Of a stretch of DNA of 8,449 nucleotides, positions 4,827-8,449 are shown one piece after another; position 1 is the stretch's first letter, and every line of letters begins with the position of its first letter. The stretch is from Sulfurimonadaceae bacterium (GTDB lineage: Bacteria; Campylobacterota; Campylobacteria; Campylobacterales; Sulfurimonadaceae). The notes under the pieces are model-generated. The model was given only the letters and a program-made list of their open reading frames with translations. It did no database searches and was not told the DNA's origin. The stretch lies in assembly GCA_026193155.1 (NCBI GenBank), contig JAPHSI010000173.1:1-8449 (forward strand), in the 5' to 3' direction. The position numbers were made by a program, and so were the translations under genes.

Positions 4827-6925
4827 GATACTTTCTCCTTTTCATATTCAATTACAATCTCCTCATCACACTTAGGACAATACTCATGTTCACCTTCTAT
4901 ATATCCATGTTTTGGACATACACTAAACAAAGGTGTAACTGTTATATATGGTAATGTGTAATTTGAGATTACATTTTTAACTAGTTTTCTACAAGCTTCT
5001 GTTGAGCTGATTTTTTCTTGCATGTATAGATGCAGTACTGTACCTCCCGTATATTTATTTTGTAACTCATCTTGTAAGTCAAGTGCTTCATAAGGGTCAT
5101 CTGTAAGACCTACAGGAATTTGAGATGAGTTTGTATAATATATATTAGAATCCATACCCGCTTGTATAATATTGTTGTGGTATCTTTTTTTATCTTCTTT
5201 AGCAAATCTATATGTAGTACCCTCAGCTGGCGTAGCCTCAAGGTTATACAGATTGCCTGTTTCTTCTTGAAACTCAACCATCTTATCTCTCATATGATTC
5301 AATACATTAGTTGCAAACTCTATTCCTCTTTCATCACTGATATCAAACTCATCATTTGTAAAATTACGAATCATTTCGTTTATACCGTTTACACCAATAG
5401 TAGAAAAGTGGTTGTTAAAGTTATGTAAATATCTAGCCGTGTAAGGGAAAAGTCCGCGATCATACATATCTTGAATAAAGACTCTTTTTTTCTCTAAAGT
5501 AGATTTTGCAAAAATCATCAGTTCATCTAGTCTTTCTATAAGAGCTTCTTCATTGTTTTTATAAAGAAAACCGAGTCTTGCCATGTTTATAGTAACTACA
5601 CCTATACTTCCAGTCATCTCAGCACTTCCAAAAAGACCTCCACCACGTTTAAGTAGCTCTCTTAAATCAAGTTGTAGTCTACAGCACATACTTCTTACAT
5701 GCCCTGGTTTATATGCCTCTTCATTTTCAACTAAGTTTCCATCAGTATCTCTTTTATATTGACTTCCAATAAAGTTTTGAAAGTATGAAGAACCTATCTT
5801 TGCAGTATTTTCAAAAAGTATGTCTGTATTTTCACCATACCAATCAAAGTCTTCTGTTATATTTACTGTAGGTATTGGGAATGTAAAAGGCTGTCCAGTT
5901 TTATCACCCTCTGTCATTACTTCATAGTAAGCCTTATTTATAAGGTTCATTTCATTTTGAAAATTCTTATAAGTCATAGACTGTAAATTCTCGCATCCAC
6001 GCTCTTTAGCTTTTTCTTCAAGCTCTGAATCTAATAAACCTTTAAAAAGGTGATTTTGTTTACTAGTAGGTATCTGAGTTTTTAAATCTTCAGGTACGGT
6101 CCAATCTATAGTTACGTTTGTAAACGGGCTTTGACCCCAACGTGCAGGTACATTTAAGTTATAGATGAAACTTCTGATAGCTTTTTTTACATCTTTATAT
6201 TCTAGTTTGTCTTTAAAAACATAAGGTGCAAGGTATGTATCAAATGATGAAAATGCTTGAGCTCCTGCCCATTCACTTTGTAAGATTCCAAGAAAGTTTG
6301 CCATTTGACCAAGTGCTTCACGAAAATGTCTAGGCGCATCACTCTCAACACGACCACGGACACCGTTAAAACCTTCATCCAGTAATACTCTTAAACTCCA
6401 TCCTGCACAATATCCCGTTAAACAGTCTAAGTCATGAATATGATAGTCCCCGTTTCTGTGTGCATAACCTTCCTCTTTAGAGTAGATTTTATCCAACCAA
6501 TAGTTAGCTACAACTTTTCCTGCAGTATTGTTAATAAGTCCTGCATTTGAATAACCTGTATTGGAATTTGCTTTTATTCTCCAGTCACTACCGTTTATAT
6601 ATTCTTCTATTGTTTGAGTTGAACTTATATATGTAGTATCTTCATCTAGTAAGCTGTCACGTTGCATTTTATGTGTATGACGATAAATCATAAAAGAGCG
6701 CATCACATCAAAATATCTAGATTTATATAGTTCTTTCTCTATTAAATCCTGTACATCCTCAACTGCAACACTTCTTTTTGTTTTTAAAATATCAAGCACA
6801 TTAAAAAAAACTATGCTATCATATGTAACATGTTCACTTTTAAATGCTTTTTTGATTGCATCTTCTATTTTATAAGCTGCAAACTCTTCTTTTGAACCGT
6901 CTCTTTTTAGTATAGTTTCAACCAT
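4823..6925 (-). CDS. nrdD: Anaerobic (class III) ribonucleoside-triphosphate reductase, large part lacking the glycyl-radical loop
   Basis: This 700-residue protein should reduce ribonucleotides to deoxyribonucleotides without oxygen. Residues 1 to about 95 form an ATP-cone regulatory domain (LKRDGSKEEF, KIEDAIKKAF). The catalytic barrel follows with HRNGDYHIHDLD and GYCAGWSL, where Cys173 fits the conserved active-site cysteine (E. coli Cys175). VRSMCCRLQLD at the finger loop supplies Cys414/Cys415, one of which should be the thiyl-radical residue, and GSIGVVTINMARLGF follows. The C-terminal zinc motif is CPKHGY…CPKC: Cys670, His673, Cys683, Cys686. The protein ends 14 residues later, without the RVxGY glycyl-radical sequence that complete NrdD proteins carry after the zinc site. 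That sequence is on the overlapping downstream gene. The start ATG (6923-6925) has AGGGAA just upstream on the minus strand. The SMCCRL finger loop resembles non-formate (NrdD2-like) enzymes; this subtype is an inference. Confidence 0.96.
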   Translation of the reverse strand: MVETILKRDGSKEEFAAYKIEDAIKKAFKSEHVTYDSIVFFNVLDILKTKRSVAVEDVQDLIEKELYKSRYFDVMRSFMIYRHTHKMQRDSLLDEDTTYISSTQTIEEYINGSDWRIKANSNTGYSNAGLINNTAGKVVANYWLDKIYSKEEGYAHRNGDYHIHDLDCLTGYCAGWSLRVLLDEGFNGVRGRVESDAPRHFREALGQMANFLGILQSEWAGAQAFSSFDTYLAPYVFKDKLEYKDVKKAIRSFIYNLNVPARWGQSPFTNVTIDWTVPEDLKTQIPTSKQNHLFKGLLDSELEEKAKERGCENLQSMTYKNFQNEMNLINKAYYEVMTEGDKTGQPFTFPIPTVNITEDFDWYGENTDILFENTAKIGSSYFQNFIGSQYKRDTDGNLVENEEAYKPGHVRSMCCRLQLDLRELLKRGGGLFGSAEMTGSIGVVTINMARLGFLYKNNEEALIERLDELMIFAKSTLEKKRVFIQDMYDRGLFPYTARYLHNFNNHFSTIGVNGINEMIRNFTNDEFDISDERGIEFATNVLNHMRDKMVEFQEETGNLYNLEATPAEGTTYRFAKEDKKRYHNNIIQAGMDSNIYYTNSSQIPVGLTDDPYEALDLQDELQNKYTGGTVLHLYMQEKISSTEACRKLVKNVISNYTLPYITVTPLFSVCPKHGYIEGEHEYCPKCDEEIVIEYEKEKVS
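4835..4840 (-). promoter_or_regulatory. Ribosome binding site of the glycyl-radical gene, inside the 3' end of nrdD
   Basis: AAGGAG on the minus strand lies eight bases before the ATG at 4826. It is encoded within the last codons of nrdD (…EKEKVS). Its quality, together with the ATGA stop-start overlap, supports independent or coupled initiation of the small gene over a sequencing error or a fused product. Confidence 0.8.
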
Positions 6926-6952
6926 GGCAATTCCCTAAATGTTTTTCAAAAG

Positions 6953-6958
6953 TTTATA
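6953..6958 (-). promoter_or_regulatory. Possible -10 element of the nrdD operon
   Basis: TATAAA on the minus strand would place the start near 6946, about 20 nt before nrdD. A competing choice is TTGACT (7041 to 7036) with TATATT (7020 to 7015) at a 15-bp spacer, which would overlap the FNR-like palindrome and give a leader of about 80 nt. Sequence alone does not decide between them. Confidence 0.3.
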
Positions 6959-6989
6959 ACTAATGCAATAAGAAATCCATAACAAAAAA

Positions 6990-7006
6990 TGTCACGCATT
7001 TGTCAC
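6990..7006. repeat. TGTCAC direct repeat, 11-bp period, in the nrdD-nosZ intergenic region
   Basis: TGTCAC occurs at 6990-6995 and again at 7001-7006, separated by GCATT. The 11-bp period places both on the same face of the helix, as for tandem sites of a dimeric response regulator. If nrdD starts at about 6946, the repeat spans roughly -44 to -60, a position suited to an activator. The regulator is not identified. Confidence 0.45.
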
Positions 7007-7026
7007 ATGAAAAAAATATAAACTAA

Positions 7027-7042
7027 TTTGACCTTAGTCAAA
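7027..7042. promoter_or_regulatory. FNR/CRP-family-like operator shared by nosZ and nrdD
   Basis: TTTGACCTTAGTCAAA is a perfect 6-4-6 inverted repeat centred at 7034.5. It has the geometry of FNR/DNR/NNR sites (consensus TTGAT-N4-ATCAA) with C/G replacing T/A at the fifth base. A start 41.5 bases downstream would be 7076, and TACTAT (7064-7069) is then a correctly placed -10, so class II activation of nosZ is likely. The site also lies upstream of nrdD on the other strand. Confidence 0.68.
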
Positions 7043-7063
7043 CTATAGGTGCTTAATTTGTAA

Positions 7064-7069
7064 TACTAT
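7064..7069 (+). promoter_or_regulatory. Candidate -10 of nosZ
   Basis: TACTAT matches TATAAT in four of six positions, including the most conserved first, second and last bases. Its spacing from the palindrome centre (start near 7076) fits an activator bound at -41.5, which explains the lack of a separate -35 box. Confidence 0.5.
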
Positions 7070-7119
7070 TTCATAACATTCAGAGTAATTTAAACTTTGT
7101 GTGAAATAAGGAGAATAAG

Positions 7120-8449
7120 ATGACTAAGCATTTTAGTAAGCTGTCTTCACTTATTTTAGGGACTACTTTAGCTGCAACTGTTGCGTCTGCTGCTGGTGGT
7201 GAACTACAAAAAGTGATGAAAGCTCGTGGTTTAACTGAAAATGATGTTATTCGTGCTGCAAAAACTTATACACCTACAGGTGGAAGAAATGAGTTTATTG
7301 TATTTAGTTCAGGTGGACAATCAGGTCAGGTGATTGTTTACGGTGTTCCGACTATGCGTATATTAAAGTATATAGCGGTATTTACACCGGAGCCTTGGCA
7401 AGGGTACGGTTATGATGTTGACAGTCTTAAAATTTTAAGACAAGGTAACATTAGAGGTAGAGAGATTAACTGGGGTGATACTCACCACCCGGCTATTTCT
7501 GAAATAGATGGTAAATATGACGGTAGATGGTTAGCTATCAATGATAAAGCTAATCCACGTATCGCTATTATTGATTTACATGACTTTGAAACAAAACAAA
7601 TTGTTTCTAACAAAGTATTTAAATCAGCTCACGGTGGTGCATTCTTTACGCCAAACTCTGAGTATATCCTAGATGCTGCACAATATGCTGCACCATTTGA
7701 CAACAACTATCACCCGATTGAAGAGTACAAAGAGACATACCGTGGTGGTGTAACTATCTGGAAATTCAACCACAAAACAGGTAGAATTGAAGAAAACAAC
7801 TCTTTCACTGTAGAGATGCCTCCATATATGCAAGATTTATCTGATGCAGGTAAAGGCGTATCTTACGGTTGGGGTTTTACAAACTCGTTTAACTCTGAGA
7901 TGTATACAGGTGGTATAGAAGTTGGTATGCCGCCAAATGAAGCTGGTATGTCAAGAAACGATACTGACTTCTTACATTTATATAACTGGAAAAAGTTAGC
8001 TGATCTGGCAAAAAGTAAGAAAAACTACAAAGTGATTAACGGACATAAAGTTATCCCTATGGATGTAGCTGTTAAAAATGATGCACTTTTCTTAATTCCA
8101 GAGCCAAAATCACCTCACGGTGTTGACGTATCTCCAAGCGGAGAGTATATTACTGTTTGTGGTAAGCTAGATACACATGCTTCTGTTTATAAATGGAGTA
8201 AGATTAAAAAACTTATCAAAAATAAAGAATACGCTGGTAAAGACCCGTACGGTATCCCTATTTTAGATATGAAAAAATCTTTACACGGTCAAATTGAATT
8301 AGGTCTTGGGCCATTGCATAATCAATATTCAAATGTAGACGGAGAAATATATACGTCACTTTACGTTGATTCACAAGTTGTAAAATGGAACTATAAAGAA
8401 CTTAAAGTACTTGATAAAGAAAATGTTCACTATAACATTGGTCACTTAT
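7120..8449 (+). CDS. nosZ: Nitrous oxide reductase, Sec-dependent clade II type (3' truncated by window)
   Basis: The frame runs from ATG at 7120 to the window end, so 443 residues are visible. NosZ is the periplasmic copper enzyme that reduces N2O to N2 as the last step of denitrification. AAGGAG at 7108-7113 fixes the start. Residues 1-24 (MTKHFSKLSSLILGTTLAAT plus VASA) are a Sec-type signal peptide with likely cleavage after ASA; there is no twin-arginine motif, which marks clade II. Histidines for the four-copper CuZ site are present in family motifs: DTHHP (His122, His123), SAHGG (His171), SPHGVD (His333), GPLHNQY (His400) and IGHL (His442). The seventh CuZ histidine and the CuA cysteine domain should lie past the window, as should any C-terminal cytochrome c extension of the kind known in epsilon-proteobacteria. 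It is transcribed divergently from nrdD, with an FNR-like site between them. Confidence 0.96.
   Translation, partial: MTKHFSKLSSLILGTTLAATVASAAGGELQKVMKARGLTENDVIRAAKTYTPTGGRNEFIVFSSGGQSGQVIVYGVPTMRILKYIAVFTPEPWQGYGYDVDSLKILRQGNIRGREINWGDTHHPAISEIDGKYDGRWLAINDKANPRIAIIDLHDFETKQIVSNKVFKSAHGGAFFTPNSEYILDAAQYAAPFDNNYHPIEEYKETYRGGVTIWKFNHKTGRIEENNSFTVEMPPYMQDLSDAGKGVSYGWGFTNSFNSEMYTGGIEVGMPPNEAGMSRNDTDFLHLYNWKKLADLAKSKKNYKVINGHKVIPMDVAVKNDALFLIPEPKSPHGVDVSPSGEYITVCGKLDTHASVYKWSKIKKLIKNKEYAGKDPYGIPILDMKKSLHGQIELGLGPLHNQYSNVDGEIYTSLYVDSQVVKWNYKELKVLDKENVHYNIGHL

Noticed and set aside
4823..4845. nrdD as a frameshifted pseudogene or sequencing error
   Set aside because: The small frame has its own ATG, a strong Shine-Dalgarno, an ATGA overlap, extra N-terminal residues absent from fused enzymes, and conserved glycyl-radical residues with no decay. 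No classic X-XXY-YYZ slippery heptamer is present. It could still be tested with raw reads.
5162..5428. 88-codon open frame on the plus strand inside nrdD
   Set aside because: It is antisense to conserved NrdD sequence, has a low-complexity hydrophobic translation, and shows no ribosome site or family match.

Overview
The window is AT-rich, chromosomal-looking DNA that most resembles Campylobacterota (the former epsilon-proteobacteria), and within them a Sulfurimonas-like anaerobic or microaerophilic denitrifier. Three things support this: an F-ATPase c subunit that carries a cleavable-looking signal peptide, the order lptD / COG1926-like gene / pnp / atpE, and a Sec-exported (clade II type) nitrous oxide reductase. 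The genus is inferred from family knowledge, not from a search.

Left part, + strand (1-3386): the 3' end of lptD (LPS assembly outer-membrane protein), a divergent phosphoribosyltransferase-fold protein of COG1926 type, and pnp (polynucleotide phosphorylase). Each is separated from the next by a single base and each internal start has a good Shine-Dalgarno, so they look like one operon. A likely promoter and a structured leader of about 100 nt precede atpE (3528-3842). A strong UUCG-loop terminator closes atpE. Eleven bases after its T-tract a tRNA-Leu(GAG) gene begins, whose encoded CCA ends 6 bp from the convergent nrdG stop codon.

Middle part, - strand (6925 down to 4011): the anaerobic class III ribonucleotide reductase operon. 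The 700-residue NrdD has the ATP-cone, the active-site cysteines and the C-terminal zinc motif, but it stops 14 residues after the last zinc ligand and lacks the glycyl-radical segment. That segment (RVMGY, candidate radical Gly25) lies on a separate 50-codon gene at 4674-4826. This gene starts inside the nrdD stop codon (ATGA overlap), has its own AAGGAG ribosome binding site, and is followed with no gap by the radical-SAM activase gene nrdG. The enzyme therefore appears to be split, with the radical-bearing loop made as a separate small protein. This is the most interesting observation in the window.

Right part, + strand (7120-8449, running off the end): nosZ, nitrous oxide reductase, divergent from nrdD. 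The 194-bp region between them holds a perfect FNR/CRP-type inverted repeat (TTTGAC-N4-GTCAAA) spaced correctly for class II activation of nosZ, and a TGTCAC direct repeat one helical turn apart. Two anaerobic functions, N2O respiration and oxygen-independent dNTP synthesis, thus share one control region.
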